Assembly (NCBI GenBank): GCA_019090565.1 | Contig: JAHRVS010000089.1 | Coordinates: 1-27,608 of the forward strand | Reading direction: 5' to 3' | Length of the DNA stretch: 27,608 bases | From: Gammaproteobacteria bacterium | GTDB lineage: Bacteria; Pseudomonadota; Gammaproteobacteria; Pseudomonadales; UBA3067 | Shown here: in pieces, positions 9,701 to 17,071 of the stretch | Numbering within the stretch: position 1 is the stretch's first letter | Layout of the letters: the number at the start of each line of letters is the position of its first letter | The notes under the pieces: model-generated | The model's input: only the letters and a program-made list of their open reading frames with translations | The model's database searches: none | Told to the model about the DNA's origin: nothing | Translations under genes and position numbers: made by a program

Positions 9701-12140
9701 TTTCCAAGACCCTATTCGGCAAGCTGGTAATATCATCGAATTGAAGTAAAAAATTATTTATCGGAAGAATTCGCTGGGAAAGCACCCCGTCTTTGACCTC
9801 AAACACCGTCCGTAATCCACTGTGGCGATGCACCAGCGCTTGGAAACTTAAACGCAGTGCTTCGACATCCAAATCACCCTGTAAGCGGTATGCAGCACTG
9901 AGGTTATAGGCTGACTTCAGGTGTTTAAATTGGTGCATCAGCCAGTGGCGTTTTTGAGCCGCCGATGCGGGGAAATAGATGTCGCTTTTGCTATGAGAAT
10001 CCAGCCAGGGCTCTATTTCACTAAGCGTCATGGTTTGTTGTTCAACCAACACTTCACTTAACTGGTTAATCGTGGGGTACTCCCAAAGTAAATCAGGAGG
10101 CAGACTGCAACCAAGTAAATGGCTCAACTCGCCACTTGTACGCATCACTAGCAATGAATCTACACCAAGACTGGCAAGGTTCTTAGCCGGATCGATCATC
10201 ACCTCAGGCAACTCAAGCTGGTCCGCAAACCATTGCGTTAACCACTCTTTAATTTTTTGAGTTTCTTTGTCTCCCGTTTTCACTGACTTTGGTGCCGCAA
10301 CGCTCACCCTTGAAGACGCCTTGGTTTTGGCCGAACCGCCGGAGCGTACAGCAGGGTTTAGACGAGAATAAAGGGGTTCAAGGCTGCTCCCAACCCAAGC
10401 AGAAATTGTTTCAATGCGTCCTTGTAAAAACTGCTCACTACACAAGCCTCTCTGAAGCTTCCCGCTGGAGGTTTTAGGTATGCGCCCTGGTTTTACAAAC
10501 ACAACACTCTCAACCCGCAGCTCAAATTGTTCTGCCACCGCCTGGCAAATTGTTTGCCGCAAGGTCTCGGCATTGAAAGAGCGCAAATGCCTTCGCTCGA
10601 CCTCGCACACCAATACGAGGTGCTCGTCACCTTCGTACTCAACATTAAATGCCGCAATGCAGTTTTGGATCAACGCCTCACAAACACTTGCAACACATTG
10701 CTCAAGGTCAGCGGGATAATAATTCCGGCCGCGTATAATGAGGAGCTCTTTGATGCGCCCCGTAATATAAAGCTGGTTTTCGACATAAAAACCCAAGTCG
10801 CCAGTGCGCAAATAGCCCCGTTCATCTTGCGAGGAATCCCCTCCCGGCGCAGAAGCGATAATCTTCGCCCGAAATGTGGCATCGCTTAGCTCTGGGCGCT
10901 GCCAATAGCCCGCTCCCACACTGGGGCTACTCAGCCAGATTTCACCCACTTCATGGGCTTTCGCTGCTTCACACGTTTCTGGGTTGACGATGCGTAGCGC
11001 ATCATCAAGCCAAGTATGCCCACAAGCCACAATGTGTTTACCGTCATCTTGATTCACCACTTCCTCATCAACACGGTGACCTTGCAGGGCCTCCTGCGAG
11101 ACCTCCTTGGTAAGAACCGCCCCACCATCACCACTGCTAACACCTACCGTGGCTTCAGCAAGACCATAACAGGGCTGAAAGGCTTCATGCTTAAAGCCAT
11201 AGGGCGAAAAAGTTCTACTGAATGCCTCTAGGGTGGAGGCTTTTATAGGCTCAGCACCATTAAATGCCACACGCCACGTAGACAGATCTAAGCCTTCGTA
11301 CAATTCGGGTTTAAAGGTTTTTACACACAAGTCATAAGCGAAATTTGGCCCCCCACTGATCGCAGCCTTGTTGTCAGAAATAGCCCAAAGCCAACGCTGT
11401 GGACGACGAATAAAGGTTGCCGGGGCCATCAAGCAGCCTTCTTCACCTCGATACAAGGCCTGTACCGCTGTACCAAGCCCCATATCATGAAACAAAGGCA
11501 ACCAACTGACATACCCACCAGAGACATTGTTCGTCACCCCAACCCTTATCATTTCTTGGTTATACAATAGGTTGCCGTGACTAAGCATGACTCCTTTCGG
11601 GTCACCGGTTGAGCCAGAGGTATACTGTAAAAAAGCTAGGGAATCTGTGGTGATTTGGAGCGGCACCCAATCTTCCGCCATTGAGGTGGGTAATTCATCT
11701 GTAGCAATAAAAGTCAGATCAGAAAACTCGGCCATTTCCTGCAATAAAGGCTGCGCAACACGCATCACCTGGGACGAAGCCAATACATACCTGGCATCAC
11801 TGTCTCGAATAATCGCTCTGAGCCGATCTGTGTTTTGATTTTTACGGGGAGGATAGGCAGGCACCGCAACCACACCGGCATACAGGGCACCAAAAAAACC
11901 GGCTAAAAAATCGAGATTAGACGGATACAATAATAATGCCCGCTCTCCCTTGGCATTCAAGCTTTGTAACTGTGCAGCAATACATTGCGCCTGCTGATCA
12001 AGCTCCCTATAGCTCAAGGTATAGGAAGCAGCGCTGTCATCACCAAGATAGGTATAAAGGGTTTGATCGCCCCTCTTGCCCGCTTGTTCTCGCAACAAAT
12101 CCACAAGCGTGGTGACTGAATGAAGCTTATTTTTCAGCAC
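6699..12140 (-). CDS. Fatty acyl-AMP ligase / NRPS hybrid (FAAL-ACP-C-A-T), lipopeptide initiation
   Basis: This 1813-residue protein should activate a fatty acid as acyl-AMP, load it on its own carrier and condense it with the first amino acid. Residues 1 to about 590 form the adenylating ligase (YTSGSTGDPKGV near 172). The segments FNGAEPIKASTLEAF and FQPCYGLAEATVG are typical of FAALs rather than CoA ligases. A carrier with LGVDSLLVM lies near 657, a C domain with HHIIADGWS near 858, an A domain with YTSGTTGKPKGV near 1328, and a carrier with ELGGHSLLATQ near 1742. Pocket residues read DFWNVGMVHK, which differs at one position from the usual Thr code DFWNIGMVHK. The start is GTG at 12140-12138, preceded six bases upstream by AGAAGGG, a good ribosome binding site. 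The C-terminal tail is acidic (DDEDREEYEL), as expected of a partner for the docking domain of the next protein. The chain length of the fatty acid cannot be read from sequence. Confidence 0.95.
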   Translation of the reverse strand: MLKNKLHSVTTLVDLLREQAGKRGDQTLYTYLGDDSAASYTLSYRELDQQAQCIAAQLQSLNAKGERALLLYPSNLDFLAGFFGALYAGVVAVPAYPPRKNQNTDRLRAIIRDSDARYVLASSQVMRVAQPLLQEMAEFSDLTFIATDELPTSMAEDWVPLQITTDSLAFLQYTSGSTGDPKGVMLSHGNLLYNQEMIRVGVTNNVSGGYVSWLPLFHDMGLGTAVQALYRGEEGCLMAPATFIRRPQRWLWAISDNKAAISGGPNFAYDLCVKTFKPELYEGLDLSTWRVAFNGAEPIKASTLEAFSRTFSPYGFKHEAFQPCYGLAEATVGVSSGDGGAVLTKEVSQEALQGHRVDEEVVNQDDGKHIVACGHTWLDDALRIVNPETCEAAKAHEVGEIWLSSPSVGAGYWQRPELSDATFRAKIIASAPGGDSSQDERGYLRTGDLGFYVENQLYITGRIKELLIIRGRNYYPADLEQCVASVCEALIQNCIAAFNVEYEGDEHLVLVCEVERRHLRSFNAETLRQTICQAVAEQFELRVESVVFVKPGRIPKTSSGKLQRGLCSEQFLQGRIETISAWVGSSLEPLYSRLNPAVRSGGSAKTKASSRVSVAAPKSVKTGDKETQKIKEWLTQWFADQLELPEVMIDPAKNLASLGVDSLLVMRTSGELSHLLGCSLPPDLLWEYPTINQLSEVLVEQQTMTLSEIEPWLDSHSKSDIYFPASAAQKRHWLMHQFKHLKSAYNLSAAYRLQGDLDVEALRLSFQALVHRHSGLRTVFEVKDGVLSQRILPINNFLLQFDDITSLPNRVLEKKSALLLGEESGYQFDLSKGPLFRARLLHLAPESYVLLLNVHHIIADGWSVEFLLKELSQHYASRVAKKGIEPPAKPALQYVDYLRWREQYESPEMLEKQLEYWKTKLASSPVLELRADFPRPAEPTGAGARYHFDLPPSLERTLRELCVREEVTLYHLMLAGLSLLLSRYARQDIVSIGSPAANRPHRDLTTVAGVFVNTLVMRNNLSGNPSFDELLKRVKKTAQDAYNHQDLPFEELVSAMGAGGDLSYSPLFQVMLVVQPFSLEESLALQGLAVTPMNLELESAKFDLGFEFRQHNGALRGTLEYRTDLFAAETAELMVNHYIELLRQIVREPKAPIDTISMVAQSERHNLLRLANSENRCPSPDHTLVEVLERQAEQRAESIALRYRDEQLSYQNLNQRANQIAHSLIDQGVKPGDLVGLSIARSLDLVVAMIAIMKVGAAYVPVDPESPAKRAKMIFEDANVRALIVHSSRKENFSDMPHCLLVDALDLDAYPVSNIRYRGSVEDTAYVIYTSGTTGKPKGVIVSHRNVVRLFSETDDQFHFNEKDVWTLFHSYGFDFSVWEIWGALLYGGKLVVVPHWVKRSPSQFSKLLVDEKVTVLNQTPAAFYALSKEMVSMAVRPNLRLRYVVFGGDALETQKIRPWVDKLGLDKPQLINMYGITETTVHVTHHRVQHKDFEQLISPIGRPIPDNQLYILDDVGSLCPMGVPGEIHVGGGGVTKGYLNRDALNKERFVPNPFSNKKGEKLYRSGDLAFYNKDGLLCYLRRIDQQVKVRGYRIELGDIENCLNELSSASNDKQFSIRACAVLTAPDRSGEKQLVAYLVGTQTIDEQADQKIDKNNEREFIATVRSHVERLLPTYMIPSKYILIEELPLTLNGKLDKQKLLVINYDAAKVSVDAQAKTEMENYLVCLWGDMLGVTPIGIDDSFFELGGHSLLATQILNQIREVHEVEVPTSEIFKRPTIRQLGQYIDTVLSVKKRSDEQSANDDEDREEYEL

Positions 12141-12523
12141 TGTAAACCCTTCTTTATTCCCGCAACGTAGCGATAAGCTCGTTTATTTTTATGATTGTCT
12201 CACTGTACTAACCTTGCGCCGACCCACACCACCCTTACTTTACCGACGAATGGTGCCCGACAATTGCTTAAGATGACAAGTAAAACTCTCTTCCTAGCGG
12301 CCACTCCCCCACTATTTAGCGACAATTAACGTCAAATAGTGCCAAATATTGTCAAATACCTATATTAAGGGAGAAGAGACTACTCATAGATTCTAGTCGG
12401 AAACAATTTAAGGCGGTGCTACACTCTTAGCGTTTTTACAAATTTTATCTAAATGATCAGTTTTAAGTACTATATTTTACGTTTTACCTGACTAATGGAT
12501 TTTTTTAAAAGGTATTTATCACT
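12141..12523. promoter_or_regulatory. Divergent control region between the NRPS operon and the TolC-family gene
   Basis: This 383-bp non-coding region must carry promoters for both directions. It contains the tandem 10-bp repeats annotated separately at 12311-12358. On the plus strand, TATATT at 12471-12476 is a possible -10 box for the outer-membrane gene, but I see no convincing -35 at the right distance. AAAAGG at 12507-12512 is a weak ribosome binding site before ATG 12524. On the minus strand no clear sigma-70 promoter was found. No plausible small gene was seen. Confidence 0.6.
12311..12358 (-). repeat. Tandem 10-bp direct repeats, putative operator
   Basis: Read on the minus strand, five 8-bp words start exactly 10 bp apart: TATTTGAC, TATTTGGC, TATTTGAC, TAATTGTC and TAAATAGT. 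The first three differ by one base and the last two are degenerate. On the plus strand the three strong copies are GTCAAATA (12331), GCCAAATA (12341) and GTCAAATA (12351). ACTATTT (12311-12317) and AAATAGT (12334-12340) also form a perfect inverted pair. The spacing puts every copy on one face of the helix, as in cooperative binding by OmpR/PhoB-like or other direct-repeat regulators. The regulator is unknown. Confidence 0.5.
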
Positions 12524-13993
12524 ATGACCCGCCTGAAGCCTCCGTTCTTTGTCTTATTCGTGTTGTTTCTTCCCACCCTAAGCTATGCAGAGGGTTTAGC
12601 ACAGCTTTATAAACTTGCCCTCGACAATGACCCCCAGTGGCATGCCATAAAAGAAAACCACAAAGCCGACCAAGAGCTTAAGGTCCAATCTAAAGCGCTG
12701 CTGCGACCCGTTATTGGCATCAGCTTCAGTAAAATTCGCGCAAGTCAGGATGCACCTGATATTGGCATCGTTACCCACCCTGACTTCAATGAAGAATTGA
12801 ACAGCTGTCTAGATGCCACCGGTGACGCCTCTCAGTGCAGCAGCCCCGTTTTACAGTATGTCGCCGACGGCGGGAACCTTCTCGAACTCAACGAACAAGG
12901 CTCCACCAAACAGAGCACCACCGTCGACAACTTCAGTCTGCAACTCACCCAGCCCCTTTTTAATCTGGAACGCTGGTACCAACAGAAAAAGGCAAACATT
13001 ATAGAGTCACGGCTCAAGGCCGAATTCGAACAATCGAAGCAGCAGTTTATTCTTCGTGTCGCCGAGGCGTATTTCAAAGTCCTCAAGGCAGACGAAGAAC
13101 TGGAGTTCGCAAAAAAAGAACAAGGAGGTATCGGCAACCAACTTAATCAAGCTAAAAAGCGCTTTCAAGCAGGAATATCCGGTGTCACTGATGTACACGA
13201 AGCACAGGGTGCCTACGATGCCAGCCAGATAGGTGTCATTATTGCAGAAACCTCCTATGCCGGCGCCCTGGAAAACCTTAACACCATCACCAACGGCCAA
13301 CAAAAGGGCCTTTCTGCCCTCAGGGAAGACTTTCCCGTTACCGCACCCCAGCCTACCGGCGCCGAAAAGTGGGTAAAGTTGGCATTACGTGCCAACAAAA
13401 GCGTACTCGCTGCCTTTCACGGTGCAAAAGCAGCGAAACAAGAAGTGGTCGAAAAAACAGCCCGCCACGCCCCCACCGTGGACTTCATCGCAGCCATCAG
13501 CAATATAAAGACCGATAACGGTAAAGATGCGCCCTACGGGTCGTCAGGTAACTTACTGTCAGACACTCAGAAAAACACCATCGGCATTCAGGTGACGGTA
13601 CCCCTGTATAGCGGAGGCCTAACCCGTTCACAAGCAAGACAATCTTCCGCTAGGGCAAATGCGGCCCAATTAAAACTGACCGCTGAACAGCGCGTCACTG
13701 CGGCCAAGGCGCGCAATACCTACCGCAGCGTGCTGAATGATGTAAAGCGAGTTGGCCTAGCAAAAAAAGCCATTAGATCCTCTCAAAATGCATTACAGGC
13801 CACCCAATCGGGGTACAGAGCCGGCAGCCGCAACCTGTTTGATGTACTACAAGCCCAGCGCTCTGCTTTTTCGGCGCGCAGAGATTACACAACAGCCCGC
13901 TACGACTACATCATTAACTCATTACGCTTAAAACAGGTATCCGGTTATTTAAAAGAAGTGGATTTGGAAATTCTCGATGACTGGCTTCAGTAA
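12524..13993 (+). CDS. TolC-family outer-membrane efflux channel protein
   Basis: This 489-residue protein is expected to form a trimeric outer-membrane channel with a periplasmic helical barrel, used by type I secretion or tripartite efflux pumps. A signal peptide is visible (residues 1-22, cleavage after LSYA), and the mature protein begins EGLAQLYKLALDNDP, typical of the family. Two repeated helical halves follow. The second includes TVPLYSGGLTRSQARQS and a tail segment YRAGSRNLFDVLQAQRS, which are hallmarks of OEP repeats. A Gly/Ser/Asp-rich insertion near residues 90-125 is probably extracellular. No inner-membrane ABC, RND or MFS pump and no adaptor gene lie beside it, so its pump partner is elsewhere. 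It is transcribed divergently from the lipopeptide NRPS operon across a shared control region, which suggests but does not prove a role in exporting that product. Length is within the usual 430-500 residue range. Confidence 0.9.
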   Translation: MTRLKPPFFVLFVLFLPTLSYAEGLAQLYKLALDNDPQWHAIKENHKADQELKVQSKALLRPVIGISFSKIRASQDAPDIGIVTHPDFNEELNSCLDATGDASQCSSPVLQYVADGGNLLELNEQGSTKQSTTVDNFSLQLTQPLFNLERWYQQKKANIIESRLKAEFEQSKQQFILRVAEAYFKVLKADEELEFAKKEQGGIGNQLNQAKKRFQAGISGVTDVHEAQGAYDASQIGVIIAETSYAGALENLNTITNGQQKGLSALREDFPVTAPQPTGAEKWVKLALRANKSVLAAFHGAKAAKQEVVEKTARHAPTVDFIAAISNIKTDNGKDAPYGSSGNLLSDTQKNTIGIQVTVPLYSGGLTRSQARQSSARANAAQLKLTAEQRVTAAKARNTYRSVLNDVKRVGLAKKAIRSSQNALQATQSGYRAGSRNLFDVLQAQRSAFSARRDYTTARYDYIINSLRLKQVSGYLKEVDLEILDDWLQ

Positions 13994-14096
13994 GGAGACC
14001 TCCACTGCTACTAGGCAATTTCATTTACGTACAACATACATAGATTTTAACGCGCAGATAGACGGTATAAAGAAGGGGTGAGCTGCGCCCGAAAGA

Positions 14097-14130
14097 GCAC
14101 GCATTTAAAGTGCGTGCAGGGTGTTCTTTT
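14097..14130 (+). terminator. Hairpin after the TolC-family gene, possible terminator
   Basis: GCACGCA (14097-14103) and TGCGTGC (14111-14117) form a perfect 7-bp stem with a TTTAAAG loop. A T-rich stretch (TTCTTTT, 14124-14130) follows but begins seven bases after the stem, so it is not a textbook rho-independent terminator. GAAAGAGCAC (14091-14100) could alternatively pair with GTGTTCTTTT (14121-14130). It lies between convergent genes and could serve either strand. Confidence 0.4.
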
Positions 14131-14169
14131 CCATGAATTGGCCTTAGTATTTATGCTCGATCAAAGGCG

Positions 14170-15918
14170 CTACAAACCCCCTAAGACCACCTGGTTACGC
14201 CCCTGTTCTTTAGCCCTATAAACGGCTTTGTCAGCCCGTTCAAAGACCTGCTCAAGACTGTTGCCTTCACAAAATTCCGCAACACCAATTGAGACCGTAA
14301 TGACGACCCTTTCACCACGAAAATGAAACGGGCTTTCTTCTACCGTCTTTCGTAATTTTTCCATGGCAAGTTTTGCAGGCTCTAACTCGGTCTCAGGCAG
14401 TAATATGACAAATTCCTCGCCGCCATAGCGGCAAATAAAATCCGTACTACGCAGGCACTTTAAAAAGGTTTCACTGACCTTTTTAAGTACTTTGTCACCA
14501 GCCGTATGGCCATAGGAATCGTTAATTCGTTTGAATAAATCAAGGTCACACACTGCTATAGATAAAGGGTTTTGATATCGATGCCAACGGGAATACTCTT
14601 GCAGGCTCCGCTTATCGTAAGACAAGCGGTTCGGTAATTTAGTAAGGCTATCTCGGTAGGCTTGCTCTTTCGTTTCAACATAGCTGTCTCGAATAATGCG
14701 CGCTTCTTTTTCAAGCGACTCGATACGTGTTGTGAGGGCCTTGACGCTTTCCAGCGTGTCTTCGTCTATTGTCTTTTCTTGTTTTTTATAAGTATCGATC
14801 TCAAATATTATTTTATCGAGCTGCTCCTCAATCGACCCCTTAAGTTCACCGATATTGGCACCACTGCTTAAGCGGCGACTGATATCCTCAATATGGCTTT
14901 TTACCACATCGCCAAGGTGTTCGCTGCTGGCCTCTTTTATCTCAGTAAGCGCCTGATTTTCCACCAAGAAAGTCTGAATATCGCACAATCGCATATTCAG
15001 ACTTTGCAAAAACAACTCCGTGTCTTTTTGCAGTTGATTGGCGCTATCATTCACCAACCCCACCAGCTCGCTCAAGGTATCAGGCACCTCTGACCAATAA
15101 ATGCCTCGAGCAATTTTATTGCGAATCAAATCTTCCTCCTGCTGCCAGGAAGCAGGAATGTGCAATAAATCCAGCATGGTAAGAAAAATCCCCCCCATAC
15201 GTTCTCTTATCGCATCGCTTTCATTCGGTGTCAGAGTAACATCCGCTTCGCCTCGTCCTATTTCCTCATTGGCACTTCCCTCTTCTGTGAGGCTATTCCC
15301 TTCAAGGCGAAAACTGTCTCGGTCATCATTGTCTTGCTGCGGTACCTCAGTATGCGGCTCTACCGCTTGCTCTTGTTCTGCTGAAAACAACTTTTTGAAA
15401 AAGCCCGGAGATTCAACTTTATCCTCATCAGGAAGTGCCTTTTCAAGCGTTTCACCCTGTAAGGTGACATATTCGGCAAGGGTTACCCCCTTGAGATAGG
15501 TACTATCGAGCAAGGGTTCCAGCTTTTTTCGAAAGCTTTTAAGTTGGCTTTTCACCTTTCGAGGAGGGGAGAGAGCAATTAATTGGTTGATCAACACATC
15601 AAACTGCGTCAACAATTCGTCGCTATTTGTCGCTTTGCGTTTATCTAGCTCCAGCACGCAAGCCTCAACCTGATTGGCCACACTTTCAAGTTGCTGCGTG
15701 CTTAGCTCTTGACGCATCGAATCACGGAGCATCCCCATCGTAGCGTCTAAATCAGGGTCAATGCCATCTGCTGCCAAGCTCACCCGCACCATACAGCGCT
15801 TCAGCAAATCAACCTGATTGCCACTCCTCGCCTCAATTTGTTCTATCGCTTCAAGGCTTTCGAGGTATTTTTCTTTCCAACTCGCATCGCCTGTGCGAAC
15901 GCTTCCTTTTTCACTCAT
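14170..15918 (-). CDS. Diguanylate cyclase (GGDEF domain) with long helical N-terminal region
   Basis: The C-terminal 170 residues of this 582-residue protein form a GGDEF domain that should make cyclic di-GMP from two GTP. The active-site motif is GGEEF (in RYGGEEFVILLPE). DLDLFKRINDSYGH carries metal and substrate residues. RSTD lies five residues before GGEEF, a correctly placed inhibitory I-site, so product inhibition is expected. The N-terminal 400 residues are highly charged, predicted helical and coiled-coil. They carry no transmembrane segment or signal peptide, so the enzyme is cytoplasmic with an unrecognised input region. I prefer ATG at 15918-15916, with CAGG seven bases upstream, over the in-frame GTG at 15933. 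Position beside dsbA matches the P. aeruginosa PA5487 (DgcH) neighbourhood, making orthology likely. No EAL domain is present. Confidence 0.93.
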   Translation of the reverse strand: MSEKGSVRTGDASWKEKYLESLEAIEQIEARSGNQVDLLKRCMVRVSLAADGIDPDLDATMGMLRDSMRQELSTQQLESVANQVEACVLELDKRKATNSDELLTQFDVLINQLIALSPPRKVKSQLKSFRKKLEPLLDSTYLKGVTLAEYVTLQGETLEKALPDEDKVESPGFFKKLFSAEQEQAVEPHTEVPQQDNDDRDSFRLEGNSLTEEGSANEEIGRGEADVTLTPNESDAIRERMGGIFLTMLDLLHIPASWQQEEDLIRNKIARGIYWSEVPDTLSELVGLVNDSANQLQKDTELFLQSLNMRLCDIQTFLVENQALTEIKEASSEHLGDVVKSHIEDISRRLSSGANIGELKGSIEEQLDKIIFEIDTYKKQEKTIDEDTLESVKALTTRIESLEKEARIIRDSYVETKEQAYRDSLTKLPNRLSYDKRSLQEYSRWHRYQNPLSIAVCDLDLFKRINDSYGHTAGDKVLKKVSETFLKCLRSTDFICRYGGEEFVILLPETELEPAKLAMEKLRKTVEESPFHFRGERVVITVSIGVAEFCEGNSLEQVFERADKAVYRAKEQGRNQVVLGGL

Positions 15919-15933
15919 TAGTGTGCCTGACAC

Positions 15934-16275
15934 CTATGTTTTGCTGTTTAACTACCACTTTAGTATAGGCAAATTCACAGCACTGGCGAGCAGGAAAAAC
16001 CAAAAATAAAAATCAGGCATTAGCGCTAGATTTGGGGCAACAACGCCCCTCTTTAGCCTAAGCCGCTACAAATGAAATAACAGACGGGAACGTTCTGGCA
16101 AGCAACTGCTGCGTCACTCACCCTCTTTTGAGCAGGGTAGCTCGAATAGAAAAAGCGCTTAAGGCTTTGATGGCTGGGAGGGAATTCAAGAAAAGTGCCT
16201 AGCAAGGCGCCCCATCAGCACCTTAAGTACTGAGGGACATCAATGCTAATAAAATGGCTGGGGATTTTAAATTGA
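15934..16275. other. Intergenic region between dsbA and the GGDEF gene
   Basis: No convincing gene is present in these 342 bases. On the minus strand TATACT (plus-strand AGTATA, 15962-15967) is a possible -10 for the GGDEF gene, with no good -35. GGGGC (16034-16038) and GCCCC (16045-16049) form a short hairpin without a following T-run on either strand. CAGCACCTTAAGTACTG near 16216-16232 is an imperfect palindrome. No clear rho-independent terminator follows dsbA. Confidence 0.4.
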
Positions 16276-16920
16276 CTAAATTGCCGGTTTATTTTTTCGC
16301 TCCAGCTCAACCAAGTAATCCACAATGCGCATCCAACGCTTGTAGTCCTTGGACATACTGCCGTTGGTAATGTACTTACCGTTCACAACAATAGTTGGAA
16401 CACCCATTAAGCGATAGGCACGGCCCATTGCATCAGCTTGACGCACGCTAGAGGAAACCCCAAACGACTCAAATGCATCATTAAATTCTTTTTTAGTGAC
16501 GCCATAGTCAGTATAAAATTTAGCCAGCTGTTTTTGGGTTTTTAAATCACGCTTGTCGCGATGTATGGAATCAAAAAGATTGGTATGGCTTTTATCCAAA
16601 ATACCCAAGTTTTTGGCCGCATAAAATGCTTTGCCGTGCGTTTCCCATGAGCGATTCATGACCCCCGGAGTGCGGACATAATTGACATCTGTTGGCTTGG
16701 TTTTAAGCCAGGTTTCTAGATACGGCTCTAGCTTGAAACAGTGAGGGCAGCCATACCAAAAAAACTCACGCACTTCGATCTTACTAGAATCGTCAATTCG
16801 CCCTGGAGTTTTAACCGCCTTATAATCGACCCCCTCCTTAAACGTCTCCGCCTGAACAGAAACAGCAAGCAAGCTCACCACAGCAATACCCATTAGATAT
16901 CGGAAAACAGTTTTTATCAT
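16276..16920 (-). CDS. dsbA: Periplasmic thiol:disulfide interchange protein DsbA
   Basis: DsbA inserts disulfide bonds into proteins exported to the periplasm. The sequence shows a signal peptide (MIKTVFRYLMGIAVV to VSVQA) and then a thioredoxin fold with the redox motif CPHC in FFWYGCPHCFKLEPYLE. The matching cis-proline is in GVPTIVVNGKY. I choose ATG at 16920-16918, which lies four to five bases behind a strong GGAGAG. The open frame extends 12 codons further upstream, but that would bury the signal peptide. The mature protein is about 190 residues, normal for the family. It follows the cytochrome genes on the same strand but is separated from them by a strong terminator, so it likely has its own promoter. 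DsbA can also support cytochrome c maturation, which fits its neighbours. Confidence 0.95.
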   Translation of the reverse strand: MIKTVFRYLMGIAVVSLLAVSVQAETFKEGVDYKAVKTPGRIDDSSKIEVREFFWYGCPHCFKLEPYLETWLKTKPTDVNYVRTPGVMNRSWETHGKAFYAAKNLGILDKSHTNLFDSIHRDKRDLKTQKQLAKFYTDYGVTKKEFNDAFESFGVSSSVRQADAMGRAYRLMGVPTIVVNGKYITNGSMSKDYKRWMRIVDYLVELERKNKPAI

Positions 16921-17010
16921 TATTCTCTCCATTATTTGGTCGTCTGCCAAGCACATGGCCTAACCTACAGACATTTTCTAGGATAGCGCTACCAATTACA
17001 AATGCAAAAA

Positions 17011-17038
17011 AAAAGGTGGCTGGAAGGCCACCTTTTTT
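17011..17038 (-). terminator. Rho-independent terminator after cytochrome c4 (bidirectional form)
   Basis: GGTGGC (17015-17020) and GCCACC (17027-17032) form a perfect 6-bp stem with a 6-base loop, flanked by an A-run on the left and T6 on the right. A-T pairs can extend the stem. Read on the minus strand it begins about 34 bases after the cytochrome c4 stop and is followed by at least nine T residues, a textbook intrinsic terminator. Confidence 0.9.
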
Positions 17039-17071
17039 ACTTCAATTTATCCAATGCCGAAACACATTAGG

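Noticed and set aside
12311..12358. The 10-bp repeats as plasmid-type replication iterons
   Set aside because: No replication initiator gene or partition genes are nearby, the repeats are shorter than typical iterons, and the surrounding genes are chromosomal. An operator is the simpler reading.
16034..16049. GGGGC/GCCCC hairpin as a terminator
   Set aside because: Only 5 bp of stem and no T-run on either strand; it is also more than 200 bases from the dsbA stop.
16921..16956. A 12-residue N-terminal extension of DsbA
   Set aside because: It would place extra charged residues before the signal peptide, and the inner ATG at 16920 has the strong ribosome binding site GGAGAG.
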